Shown here one piece after another: positions 9,412 to 19,783 of a stretch of 64,000 bases of DNA (positions are counted from its first letter, which is position 1; every line of letters starts with the position of its first letter). Both the position numbers and the translations under genes were made by a program. The DNA is from a bacterium. Its GTDB lineage: Bacteria > Electryoneota > AABM5-125-24 > Hatepunaeales > Hatepunaeaceae. The stretch covers positions 1-64,000 of the forward strand of contig JAIPJL010000002.1 in the NCBI GenBank assembly GCA_021734165.1, read 5' to 3'. The notes below the pieces were generated by a model. It had not been told where the DNA came from and made no database searches. It worked only from the letters and a program-made list of their open reading frames with translations.

Positions 9412-11454
9412 ATGACATTCAAGAAATGTATTTGTTCCCTAATAATAGCTTTTACTATTTTTGTTGCAACATCGATATCAATCTGTCAAGAGCTTATCTT
9501 TTCTGAGGATTTTGAAGGCGCATGGCCGGGTGAATGGTCTGTAGGAGATCGAGATGATAGAAATGGACGTGACTACTGGGGCGATAGCCAAGTAGCTCAC
9601 CATGGAGGTAATTGGTGTGGTTGGTGTGCAGACGAAGGCGATCAAGAGAACAACTATGACGATAGAATGCACGCCTTTATGACTCGTAGAGTAGATCTCA
9701 GAGGATTCGAAAGTTGCTGGCTGTTATACGATATTTGGCATGAGACTGAGGAAGATTATGATTGGTTTCGCATATATATCAAACCTGCCAACGATGATGA
9801 GTGGGATTTTTTAAGTGATCGCTATACAGGTGATAGTGAAGGTTGGTTAGCTAATAGAAGAGTTGATATTCCTGAAGATTTTGTTGACGCAATCGTGGAT
9901 ATCGAATTTATATTTCACTCAGATGAAAGTGTACATAATTATTGGGGTGTAGTCTTAGATGATATTCGATTATATGGTGATGAAGAAGAAGGAGAACCTG
10001 ATATTGATGCTGATCCTAACGTATTGGATTATGGGAATGTTGATGTAGAAGAAGAAGCAAGTGGGCTTACTTATATCAGAAATGTTGGAAATGCAGTATT
10101 AGAAGTTCGCAGTGTTAGGCTAGATAACGAAAATGATTTCAGAATCAATAATAATCCTGTTAATTTCAATTTAGATCCAAATCAAAGACGAGGAATAAAT
10201 GTTTATTTTCGCCCTCAGAGAGCTGGTCAAATTGAATCAAGATTAAGGATGGAAACAAATGATCCTGATGAAGACCCTTTTACTGTTCGCTTAATTGGAA
10301 CTGGTATTGGAGGAGGGCTTCCTGACTTAGTTGCTGACCGTGCGACAATTGGATGGATGAATGATGATGAGATAGTAGAACTTGATGATTTTGAAGATAT
10401 TCGTATTGATGAACATCAACGATGGGCGGTATGTCTACATTATCGAAATACTGGAGAAGTCCCTGCAAGTCCTGTTAATTTCTACACGGAGGTTCCTGAA
10501 GCTGAATGGGATAGATATTCGAATGATTACAATGTTCCTGCTGACTATTCAAGTAGATTTTCTTTGATCAATTTTCAAAATGATCATGTGATCTTTTCTC
10601 CTGGTCATCATACAATAGGTTGGTACATAGATCCTGGTCATAGAGTCGATGAATCGAATGAGAATAATAATCTTCGGACATTGCAATACTCTGTATTCGG
10701 CGGTGGGCACCAGGGTATTGATCTTGCAGCTGGTGACGCTTATGTCGCCATACTAGATAATGATGGAATTTTTCAACGCATTCCTGATGAGGATATTCCT
10801 GAACTATGGGACAATGAAATAGACAGTCTTTATTTCATGTTAGAGTATTCAAATCAAGGGAATCAAGACGCTAATAACTGGGCTCTTCAGGCAGAAATTA
10901 GTGATAGAGGAGGTGTAGTGTATTCTGCTGAAACTGATGAAGATTGGGATAGACTAGCTGGAACAAATGCTCGAGCTTGGTGGGGTCCTTTTAATATTAC
11001 AGTAAATGGAGGAAGTGCGCGACTTTGGTGGGGGGATAATCGAGGAAGAGGTGAGTATTTTAATCCTCATTCAATTGAATGGACTCTTGATTACTCCGAT
11101 GTGTTAGATGAGACAAATGAGGGAAATAACCAATCTTCCTTCCGATGGAGTTCAACTAATGATGTAAAAGAACAACCTATGAATGTTATTGAAGACTTTG
11201 AATTACTTGTTGTTTATCCAAATCCATTCAATGCAGTAACGAATATATCGTATACACTCCCTATTCCATCCCTCATTTCGCTTAAGGTCTATGATGTTTC
11301 AGGACGCTTAATAGATTCCATTATTGAGGGTAATCAACAGATTGGTTATCATACGGCTGTTTGGAACGCGAAATCTTCTGAAGCCGGTATTTATTTCATT
11401 AAACTTGAAGCTGAGGAATTTAGAGCAATCAAGAAGGTTGTTTTGGTAAAATGA
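9412..11454 (+). CDS. Secreted multidomain protein with T9SS type A sorting domain
   Basis: 680 aa. Signal peptide (cut near ISICQ-E), a jelly-roll/MAM-like N-terminal domain ('FSEDFEGAWPGEW', acidic, Trp-rich), an ASH/choice-of-anchor Ig-like domain (about 200-300, 'LDYGNVDVEEEASG'), two CARDB-like domains ('DLVADRATIGWM', 'DESNENNNLRTL'), and the C-terminal sorting module 'VVYPNPFNAVTNISYTLP...VVLVK'. Such proteins cross the outer membrane by the type IX system and are displayed or released. AGGAG lies 6 nt upstream of the ATG. No catalytic residues recognised; adhesion or binding is an inference. Confidence 0.85.
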   Translation: MTFKKCICSLIIAFTIFVATSISICQELIFSEDFEGAWPGEWSVGDRDDRNGRDYWGDSQVAHHGGNWCGWCADEGDQENNYDDRMHAFMTRRVDLRGFESCWLLYDIWHETEEDYDWFRIYIKPANDDEWDFLSDRYTGDSEGWLANRRVDIPEDFVDAIVDIEFIFHSDESVHNYWGVVLDDIRLYGDEEEGEPDIDADPNVLDYGNVDVEEEASGLTYIRNVGNAVLEVRSVRLDNENDFRINNNPVNFNLDPNQRRGINVYFRPQRAGQIESRLRMETNDPDEDPFTVRLIGTGIGGGLPDLVADRATIGWMNDDEIVELDDFEDIRIDEHQRWAVCLHYRNTGEVPASPVNFYTEVPEAEWDRYSNDYNVPADYSSRFSLINFQNDHVIFSPGHHTIGWYIDPGHRVDESNENNNLRTLQYSVFGGGHQGIDLAAGDAYVAILDNDGIFQRIPDEDIPELWDNEIDSLYFMLEYSNQGNQDANNWALQAEISDRGGVVYSAETDEDWDRLAGTNARAWWGPFNITVNGGSARLWWGDNRGRGEYFNPHSIEWTLDYSDVLDETNEGNNQSSFRWSSTNDVKEQPMNVIEDFELLVVYPNPFNAVTNISYTLPIPSLISLKVYDVSGRLIDSIIEGNQQIGYHTAVWNAKSSEAGIYFIKLEAEEFRAIKKVVLVK

Positions 11455-11475
11455 GTACTAAGGAAGCTATCGATC

Positions 11476-11667
11476 TCAATTATCAGTCTTTTCACTGAGA
11501 TTGTCATCGGTGGCTTCTTCCCCATCCCATTCACACGGATTATTCTTATAGACCAGCCTTTTCAGCTTCTCACAGTAGAGGGCAGTGAAGGTCATGCATG
11601 ACTTTGCGCCATCGGCGAGTTTGTCGGGCCAACGGGCGTATTCGCAGGTGTTGTCACAATATTTCAT
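11476..11667 (-). CDS. Small cysteine-rich conserved hypothetical protein
   Basis: 63 aa from ATG 11667 ('MKYCDNTCEYARWPDK'). The track start at 11703 adds residues from a low-complexity repeat and is unlikely. Five cysteines (C4, C8 and three more in 'SCMTF', 'YCEKL' and 'PCEWD') suggest metal binding or disulphides. The pattern resembles small Cys proteins I have seen in other anaerobe genomes, but I cannot name a family. The acidic C-terminus is probably disordered. Confidence 0.55.
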   Translation of the reverse strand: MKYCDNTCEYARWPDKLADGAKSCMTFTALYCEKLKRLVYKNNPCEWDGEEATDDNLSEKTDN

Positions 11668-11670
11668 AAA

Positions 11671-11760
11671 AGTGAGCAAGTGATCAAGTGAGCAAGGAAG
11701 CAAGTAAAGAATATTCTTGTTTGATCACTTGCTTCCTTTCTCCCTTTCTTACTTGCTTCC
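11671..11760. repeat. Intergenic cluster of GCAAG/CTTGC words with inverted repeats
   Basis: Plus-strand text repeats 'GTGAGCAAG' and 'GGAAGCAAGT', then their complements 'ACTTGCTTCC' at 11727-11736 and 11751-11760. GGAAGCAAGT (11696-11705) pairs with either copy, and AGAATATTCT lies in the loop. It sits between two minus-strand genes and can fold strongly; a termination or RNA-processing role is possible. Confidence 0.6.
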
Positions 11761-12264
11761 TCCCGGAAAATAGACTATCACCGCTAATGTGTTTTCCTTC
11801 GCCTTTATAGTAACATCCTCCATTAGATCAATATAAATATTATCTCCCTGAACGGCTTCTAATACCCTTTCACCGGCAGTTGCTTTGAAGCGACCAAAAA
11901 CAAGATGTACTGCAATAATCTGACCGGGATCCTTAGGAAAATTCCGTTCACATCCTTCGCAAAGCTCCAGTCTTTCTATTCGTCCTAAACCCGATAAAGC
12001 AACACTCTTTTTTCGTTTGCTATCAAATTCCGTATCATGGCGCTGAACAAAAAAAAGACTTTTAGGTCCGGGTGAAATGAAATTGCTCAGAGGTGTTTCA
12101 AGGGCGTGACAAAGGTCAAGAAGCGTTGAGATTTTTGGCTCGTAAATGCCTTTTTCGATATTGTGAACTGTAACTGATGAGACTTTGGTTAGCAATGCGA
12201 GCTGACTGAGCGTCAACCCGCGTTTTTGCCGCATCCTGCGGACTTTTTCACCCAGTTCAAGCAT
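11749..12264 (-). CDS. XRE-family regulator with C-terminal cupin domain
   Basis: 171 aa. HTH at about residues 4-58 ('RRMRQKRGLTLSQLALLTKVSS'), then a cupin-like beta-barrel ('IIAVHLVFGRFKATAGERVLEAVQGDNIYI'). This arrangement occurs in regulators that sense a small ligand through the cupin. ATG 12264 is chosen over the track start at 12330, which would overlap ftsB by 50 nt. A 'CEGCERNFP' segment supplies two extra cysteines. It lies downstream of eno and ftsB in the same direction, 16 nt after ftsB, so is likely co-transcribed. Confidence 0.8.
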   Translation of the reverse strand: MLELGEKVRRMRQKRGLTLSQLALLTKVSSVTVHNIEKGIYEPKISTLLDLCHALETPLSNFISPGPKSLFFVQRHDTEFDSKRKKSVALSGLGRIERLELCEGCERNFPKDPGQIIAVHLVFGRFKATAGERVLEAVQGDNIYIDLMEDVTIKAKENTLAVIVYFPGGSK

Positions 12265-12280
12265 GTGATTACTATATTTC

Positions 12281-12592
12281 CTACTTGTCGGAGCCTTCGT
12301 TTTTTGAGCGCAGCAGATAAACCTTTTCACCAGGTTTGATCATACCGTGACTGCGCGCTTCTTCCTCAATTACCCTCAGATCTTCGCTGGATAACGCTTT
12401 AATATGCTCTCTCATTTTCCGGTTAACTTCTTCGAGTGAATCGACTTTGGTTTCGAGTTTAGTGACGCGATTTTGAAGCACCAGCGTATTCCAGAGACTG
12501 TTTCCACCGAAAAAGAAAAACAGGATCATCAAAAGGATAATCCCGCCAGCTAACCAGAATATTTTTCGATTAGCTGAACGGTCTTTATTCAT
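12281..12592 (-). CDS. ftsB: FtsB/DivIC-type septum formation initiator
   Basis: 103 aa. Short cytoplasmic tail, one TM helix ('IFWLAGGIILLMILFFFFGG'), then a periplasmic coiled coil ('NRVTKLETKVDSLEEVNRKM') and the closing segment 'IEEEARSHGMIKPGEKVYLL', as in FtsB, where the 'ARxxxGMIKPGE' region is typical. It forms a complex with FtsL and FtsQ at the division septum. The position 19 nt after enolase matches the widespread eno-ftsB pair. Confidence 0.88.
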   Translation of the reverse strand: MNKDRSANRKIFWLAGGIILLMILFFFFGGNSLWNTLVLQNRVTKLETKVDSLEEVNRKMREHIKALSSEDLRVIEEEARSHGMIKPGEKVYLLRSKNEGSDK

Positions 12593-12611
12593 GGTTCTTC
12601 TGCATCAATAA

Positions 12612-14293
<1,682 letters not shown>

Positions 14294-14476
14294 ATATCAA
14301 CCGTTCCAGAATTTTAGGAGTTAATATCAACCTTCAATATTTGATATTGAAAACTAACTATCATTTTATACTCTTATATTCAAAAAGGCAAGTACTGAAT
14401 CAATTATATGCAAAATTTTTAAGCTAATATTACATTAGATTCGATGTGATTTAACTCAGCGCAGACATTCTATTAC
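14294..14476. other. AT-rich divergent intergenic region
   Basis: Non-coding spacer between the divergent zinc-ribbon and lipoprotein genes, leading into a strong plus-strand promoter at 14477. No other structure noticed. Confidence 0.4.
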
Positions 14477-14505
14477 TTGACACTATACAGATTGTAAGAT
14501 ATATT
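14477..14505 (+). promoter_or_regulatory. Strong predicted sigma-70 promoter
   Basis: TTGACA (14477-14482), 17-nt spacer, TATATT (14500-14505). It would drive the lipoprotein, sigma-54 activator and kinase genes. A small palindrome CGAGAGTCTCG lies at 14539-14549, just before the TTG start. Confidence 0.65.
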
Positions 14506-14550
14506 AACGTACTAACTAATGTTGTTTTATCAGGAGTTCGAGAGTCTCGT

Positions 14551-15357
14551 TTGACATTTCAATTGTTAAAATTAACTGGCAATCTTAGAAATAACTACCT
14601 GCTGGCAGCTTATAGGCGCTTGTTATTTCTTATGGTGATACTTGTTTCATCATGTGAAGCGCCTCATGATAATCCTTTTGATCCACTCAGTCCTGACTAC
14701 GAGACACCTGATACTCCGGATACAACAACCACTGTTGAAGTTACAGCCCGAGCTATCAATTATGACAGTTACGGACCTCTCGCAGTTCATGCACTCGATA
14801 TTGAAGCAGTGATTATAGATTCTAACGGTGTAGATCATGTCTGGGTGAGACTTGATACAATAGAGATAGGCACTCTTCAATCAGGCGCTACACTACACAG
14901 GTGGTTCAAACGTATCGATGAAACTTTATTACCTAACAATGGTTTGGGCGACCTGATAGGTTATCCTCTCACTCTTTTCTATGTTAACGGTAATGGAAGG
15001 GTAAGTGATGGTGTAGAGTTTCAACTCTACAGAGTGATTTATGATGTACCTCAGACTTTCTTTCCAAATAATGATACGCTACTCAATATTAATCAACCAG
15101 AGCTGATATGGGAGCCTTATGATGCTGATTTCAGTTTTACATATTCAGTTAATATTTTACATATTGCAGAAGGATCCACTGAAGGAATCCCTGTTTATTC
15201 CTATGATGAAATTCCAATGGATTCTACAAGCCATAAAGTCGAAAACAACTTGACAAGCGCTCCATATTTTTTAGTGTGGACTGTAACCGTTATTGATGAA
15301 TTTGGTAATGAAGCACGTTCTTTGACTGCAAACTTCAGGATCGACAGTGATGAGTAG
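14551..15357 (+). CDS. Predicted lipoprotein, unknown function
   Basis: 268 aa from TTG 14551. Signal 'LLFLMVILVSSC' ends in a lipobox (VSSC), so the mature protein is lipid-anchored, followed by a Pro/Thr-rich linker ('YETPDTPDTTTTVEV') and beta-rich Ig-like domains. No ATG exists in frame near the signal. CAGGAG lies 14 nt upstream, rather far. The 3' end overlaps the sigma-54 activator by 8 nt, suggesting translational coupling and a shared envelope-related role. Confidence 0.75.
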   Translation: MTFQLLKLTGNLRNNYLLAAYRRLLFLMVILVSSCEAPHDNPFDPLSPDYETPDTPDTTTTVEVTARAINYDSYGPLAVHALDIEAVIIDSNGVDHVWVRLDTIEIGTLQSGATLHRWFKRIDETLLPNNGLGDLIGYPLTLFYVNGNGRVSDGVEFQLYRVIYDVPQTFFPNNDTLLNINQPELIWEPYDADFSFTYSVNILHIAEGSTEGIPVYSYDEIPMDSTSHKVENNLTSAPYFLVWTVTVIDEFGNEARSLTANFRIDSDE

Positions 15358-16831
15358 AATTGAAAAAATCTCAAAATCAGGTCTCGAATTACTCTATGAG
15401 GCAGCGAGCGCACTGCTCGAAGTGACCGATCTGGAAAAACTTCTGCAAAGACTTCTCGATAAAGCCTTTGAAGTCAGTGGTGCCGATAGGGGTTATATAC
15501 TTCTGCGAGATGAACATGGTGATATGAAACCCATTTCATCGAGAGGAATTGAACCGGGCTCGTTACCTGAAGGGGATCCATCTTTTTCAGTAATCAGCAC
15601 AGCGTTAAAAGAAAGACGACCGGTTCTTTCGCAAAATGCTTCACGCGATCCACGTTTTAGCGGATCCAGCTCATTGATTATCAGAGGGATTAGATTTGCC
15701 TGCTGTATTCCACTTGAAGCTCGCGGCAGCCGGGTAGGCGCTTTATATTTGGATACTACCGTAACAGGCAAGCTGACCGATGATCAGTTGCCACTGCTTG
15801 AAGCATTTGGTTCATTGGCTGCCCTGTCTCTTTCACATTCTCTCGAATTAAAGAGCGCTCGTCAAGCGCTTCAAGTCAGCCATCAAACGCGCTTTCCCGG
15901 TATTCTTGGTGATTCGGGCGTGATGAATCGTCTATACGATCGTATGGAACGTATCGCAGCCGCTGATCTGCCGGTCTTGATTAGCGGTGAAAGTGGTACA
16001 GGGAAAGAATTAATTGCCCGTGCACTTCATCAAACAGGCTCACGTAAGGATAAACCTTTCCGCGCTGTTTTTTGTGGCAATCTCACAGCCGAACTGTTAG
16101 AGAGTGAACTTTTTGGCTATCGGAAGGGAGCCTTCACAGGCGCCGTGACTGACAAGCCGGGATTACTTGACCTGGCAGATAAAGGTGTTTTGTTTTTGGA
16201 TGAGATCGCCGATGTGCCAGGTCCCATTCAGACCAAACTACTCAGATTTTTACAGGATGGCGAATACCAGCGTCTTGGTGATGCACAGCCACGTCATGCT
16301 GACGTAAGAGTTTTTTCAGCTTCCAATAAATCACTTCCGGATGAAATTAAAGCGGGTAATTTCAGAGAAGACCTTTATTATCGCTTGAATGTTCTTGCGA
16401 TAGAGGCTCCGCCTCTACGTGAAAGGAAGGACGATATCCCTTTGCTTGCCGGCGCTTTTTTGACCAAAATCGCTGCGAGGACAGGACAGCCGCATAAATA
16501 TATTTCTAATGGCGCTCTTAAGATGCTTACCAATCATCCCTGGCAAGGTAATGTTCGCGAGCTTGAGAATGTCCTGGCGAGAGCGGCAGTGCTTGCGGTA
16601 AATGAGATACTTGAACCGGAGGATTTCGATATTTCAGGAACGGAAGTAGAAGATCAGATGCCGGAGGATGAACAATTAGACTTGCAAAGTACGATTGATG
16701 CACATTTACTGAAAATACTAAAGATGACTGATGGCAATCGAAGTGAAGCGGCTCGGATTCTTGGAGTCAGTCGCCGTTACCTACAGAAAACTCTCGCAAA
16801 ATGGCGTGATGAGAATAAAACTGAACAGTGA
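15350..16831 (+). CDS. Sigma-54-dependent activator with GAF domain
   Basis: 493 aa. GAF sensor (about 10-165, 'GADRGYILLRDEHGD'), then an AAA+ domain with Walker A 'GESGTGKE', sigma-54 contact loop 'GAFTGA' intact, Walker B 'VLFLDEIADV', arginine-finger region 'REDLYYRLN', and a C-terminal Fis-type HTH ('NRSEAARILGVSRRYLQKTL'). It opens sigma-54 promoters in response to a ligand bound by the GAF domain. ATG 15350 preferred over GTG 15347. Followed 8 nt later by a Ser/Thr kinase, so phosphorylation cross-talk is plausible. Confidence 0.92.
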   Translation: MSRIEKISKSGLELLYEAASALLEVTDLEKLLQRLLDKAFEVSGADRGYILLRDEHGDMKPISSRGIEPGSLPEGDPSFSVISTALKERRPVLSQNASRDPRFSGSSSLIIRGIRFACCIPLEARGSRVGALYLDTTVTGKLTDDQLPLLEAFGSLAALSLSHSLELKSARQALQVSHQTRFPGILGDSGVMNRLYDRMERIAAADLPVLISGESGTGKELIARALHQTGSRKDKPFRAVFCGNLTAELLESELFGYRKGAFTGAVTDKPGLLDLADKGVLFLDEIADVPGPIQTKLLRFLQDGEYQRLGDAQPRHADVRVFSASNKSLPDEIKAGNFREDLYYRLNVLAIEAPPLRERKDDIPLLAGAFLTKIAARTGQPHKYISNGALKMLTNHPWQGNVRELENVLARAAVLAVNEILEPEDFDISGTEVEDQMPEDEQLDLQSTIDAHLLKILKMTDGNRSEAARILGVSRRYLQKTLAKWRDENKTEQ

Positions 16832-16839
16832 TATAATCC

Positions 16840-18396
16840 TTGTCCCTCGAAGACAACTATGAAATAGAAAGTCCGTTGTATGTCGGACAGGTTGCAACGG
16901 CATATCCGGCAATTGAGAAAGCTCTCGGGCGTAAAGTTCTGCTTAAAGTCATGCACTCGCATTGGGCGCAGGACGAGGAATTACTTGAAAGATTCAAGCG
17001 TGAAGGGCAAGCGCTTGCTAAAATTGAACATCCGAATATTGTAAAAGCATTCAGTTTTTTCATAGAAGATGGACTACCATGTCTTACGCTTGAGTGGATT
17101 GAGGGTGGAACATTAGCCGATAGCATAAAGTCTGGACCACTGTCATCAACTGAAGTTAAACGGATCGCTGAAGCTGTATTATCCGGTCTATCAGCAGTTC
17201 ATAACCATGGTCTTTTACATCGTGATCTTAAACCGGATAATATCCTGCTCGGTAAGGATGGACGGATTGTACTTGCAGATTTTTCTCTCGCAGGTTTTGA
17301 AAATCTCAAGGGTTTAACCGGACATGGCGCTTTGGTAGGATCACCTGCATACATGGCGCCGGAACTTATTGAAGGAAAGGATGCGTCTCAGCAGAGTGAC
17401 CTTTGGGGACTTGGGATCATTCTGCTTGAAGCGCTTACAGGTTCAAATCCCTATGCTGCTGATGATCCCTTAATAAGTCTGGAGAAACTGCGTACAATCG
17501 ATCCACTAAAGCTTCAAGGTCGCACAAGTATCGACAGCTATTTAGCCGGATTGATTGACGCATTGCTGCAACGCAATCCTGAGCTAAGACCTAAAGATGC
17601 TGCTGAAGCAGGCGCAATACTTAGAGGTGAAATTCAACCATCTGTAGTTACGGAAAGCCTTTCTGTTGAGATTTCGGAATCAGATGAGACTAAGAAACAG
17701 CGCAATAAACGGATTTATATACCTGTATTTGTAGTATTTATATTAATTATAATATCAGCGATTTTCATTTTGAAATATAGCACACAAACAAATGAACAAA
17801 CTCCTTATTTAGTAATAGGACAAAGCGAAAAAGATAAGATGTCCGATAGCAGCATGACTAAGGAATATACGGATAACGGTAGAGCTGTTTCAGAGGTAAA
17901 ATCTCATATAATACCCCAAGCGATTCTTGATTCATCGGTTATACAGGATAAAGTGAAATCTGCATTTCTGACGCTAATTGTTCTACCTTGGGCGTATGTG
18001 GCGATTGATGGGGAGGAGGTTGGAGTGACGCCTCTCGGAACACTTGAGCTTGAAGCCGGTGACCATGAATTGATGTTTTCACATACGAGCTATCCGCAGC
18101 TTAAAAGAAATATTAATCTTGTGATTGATGAACGTGATACGCTTAGAATTGACATGAGCGCTGAGGCTGTTCAATTAAATATTACAGCGATTCCCTGGGG
18201 TTATCTTTGGATTGACAGCGATTCGATTGGAATATTGCCGCGAAATGAAGCAATCTGGACACTGCCTGGAAAACATCAGATTGTTGTAATACATCCGAAG
18301 TACAAAAATCTGATGGATTCGTTATATTTTGAGAAGGATAGGAAGTTAGAGGTCAGAGCAGACTTTATTAACGGCACGATGGTTGCGATTGAATGA
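16840..18396 (+). CDS. Transmembrane Ser/Thr protein kinase with PEGA domains
   Basis: 518 aa from TTG 16840, the only start after an in-frame stop. Kinase domain about 5-265 with Lys in 'LLKVM', catalytic 'HRDLKPDN' (D129) and 'APE' intact. The Mg-binding DFG is 'DFS' (S149) and the Gly-rich loop is degenerate ('YVGQVATAY'), so activity may be atypical. TM helix at about 288-308 ('IPVFVVFILIIISAIFIL'), then two extracytoplasmic PEGA-type repeats ('LPWAYVAIDGEEVGVTP', 'IPWGYLWIDSDSIG'). Likely senses the envelope and acts with the upstream activator. Confidence 0.88.
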   Translation: MSLEDNYEIESPLYVGQVATAYPAIEKALGRKVLLKVMHSHWAQDEELLERFKREGQALAKIEHPNIVKAFSFFIEDGLPCLTLEWIEGGTLADSIKSGPLSSTEVKRIAEAVLSGLSAVHNHGLLHRDLKPDNILLGKDGRIVLADFSLAGFENLKGLTGHGALVGSPAYMAPELIEGKDASQQSDLWGLGIILLEALTGSNPYAADDPLISLEKLRTIDPLKLQGRTSIDSYLAGLIDALLQRNPELRPKDAAEAGAILRGEIQPSVVTESLSVEISESDETKKQRNKRIYIPVFVVFILIIISAIFILKYSTQTNEQTPYLVIGQSEKDKMSDSSMTKEYTDNGRAVSEVKSHIIPQAILDSSVIQDKVKSAFLTLIVLPWAYVAIDGEEVGVTPLGTLELEAGDHELMFSHTSYPQLKRNINLVIDERDTLRIDMSAEAVQLNITAIPWGYLWIDSDSIGILPRNEAIWTLPGKHQIVVIHPKYKNLMDSLYFEKDRKLEVRADFINGTMVAIE

Positions 18397-18454
18397 AAGG
18401 TAAGAGCATCTTCATCCGTTTTACAGCGAATGATTGAAAACAATACTTACGTAT

Positions 18455-18528
18455 CAGGCGAGGACGCCTAACACCATTATTTGATTTGATTTAAAGGAAT
18501 GAGTGCAGTCAGGCGCTTCACGCCTGAC
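18455..18528. repeat. Two GC-rich stem-loops between kinase and kelch genes
   Basis: AGGCG-agga-CGCCT (18456-18469) and a perfect 8-bp stem GTCAGGCG-cttca-CGCCTGAC (18508-18528). No U-tract follows, so these are more likely REP-like palindromes or RNA processing sites than rho-independent terminators. Confidence 0.55.
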
Positions 18529-18569
18529 CGATCAATGAGTTCAAGAGATTGATTTAACATAATAGAACA

Positions 18570-19781
18570 ATGAAAAGACTACTTCAAATATCCGGCTTGA
18601 TTCTGTTGATGAGTACAACTGCTTTCTGTGAGTATAGCTGGCATGAAGCGCCATCAATGAACCAGGCGCGCTCTGATTTCATGGCTGCTGCTGTAAATGG
18701 TAACATATACGTTTTCGGTGGCATCGGAAGTGATCGCAGGGACATTTTAAGCTCTACAGAGGTATTTTCATCGGAAAATAACCAATGGAGAACTCTGTCA
18801 GAAATGCCTACTCCACTTTTCAGGGCAAGCGCTGTCAGTGTAAATGAGAATATCTATATAATTGGAGGATATACTAATAACAACAATTTCAATGCAGGGG
18901 TGTTCCTGTACAATACAACACGGGATACATTTATAACCGTAGCGCGCATGCCGGAGCCATATCGATTCAGTCATTCAGCGGTTCTCGTTGGTGACAGAAT
19001 ACTGGTTATGGGCGGAATCACTGAAAATGACGCCAGGTTGAATACCGGTATGTGGTTCTCGCCACGCACTCAACGCTGGGAAGATGGGCCTCAATTGAGG
19101 ACTCCGGCAGTAAATTTTGGTATGGTTGAGAAAGATGGTGATGTGTATCTTGCAGGAGGCGTTTTCTATGTTCCGCTGGATCGTCTTGAAATATTAAGTG
19201 GTGATCGGTGGACTGCCGGAGCGTCTATGCCTATAGGTAGAAATGGTCTAGGATTAGCATTTCTTGGTGACACTTTATATGCAGCAGGTGGCAGGACAAA
19301 TTCACGTCCTGATATTACGACAAGGGTAGATCATTATTTGCCACAGCGAGACGCCTGGTTTGGGACGTCAGATATGCAAAACCCGCGAGTTGATTTCCAA
19401 CTTGTTTCGGTGAATAGGAGGCTTTATGCGATTGGAGGTCATGTTCCAGGTCATCAGGGAGTCTTAGCTTCAGCGAGCGTAGAAGTTTATTACTATACTA
19501 ACGGTATAGAAGGGAACGATTCACCTTCAAATCCTGTTTTAATGCCCTATGCATTCCCAAATCCTTGTAATGGTCCGGTAAATTTCACTTTTCCACCTGT
19601 TCAAGCGAATTTGACTCTTTATGATCTGAATGGCAGGATTTTAAGAGAGTATTTAGTTTCATCTGCTGGAGGAACCTGGAGCTGGAATACCGGCAATCAC
19701 CCGGCAGGCATTTACTTTTATAGATATTCACCCTTGAATCCATCCGAATCTGTCATTGGCAGTGTAACGGTTGTGAAATAA
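18570..19781 (+). CDS. Secreted kelch-repeat beta-propeller protein with T9SS sorting domain
   Basis: 403 aa. Signal peptide cut near TAFC-E, then about six kelch blades ('AAVNGNIYVFGGIGS', 'VSVNENIYIIGGYTN', 'ADGDTLYAAGGR'-like), and a C-terminal T9SS domain ('AFPNPCNGPVNFTF...GIYFYRY...VTVVK'). Kelch propellers bind partners or carbohydrate; no active site seen. Only 2 nt precede the next gene, so the two form an operon. Confidence 0.85.
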   Translation: MKRLLQISGLILLMSTTAFCEYSWHEAPSMNQARSDFMAAAVNGNIYVFGGIGSDRRDILSSTEVFSSENNQWRTLSEMPTPLFRASAVSVNENIYIIGGYTNNNNFNAGVFLYNTTRDTFITVARMPEPYRFSHSAVLVGDRILVMGGITENDARLNTGMWFSPRTQRWEDGPQLRTPAVNFGMVEKDGDVYLAGGVFYVPLDRLEILSGDRWTAGASMPIGRNGLGLAFLGDTLYAAGGRTNSRPDITTRVDHYLPQRDAWFGTSDMQNPRVDFQLVSVNRRLYAIGGHVPGHQGVLASASVEVYYYTNGIEGNDSPSNPVLMPYAFPNPCNGPVNFTFPPVQANLTLYDLNGRILREYLVSSAGGTWSWNTGNHPAGIYFYRYSPLNPSESVIGSVTVVK

Positions 19782-19783
19782 AT

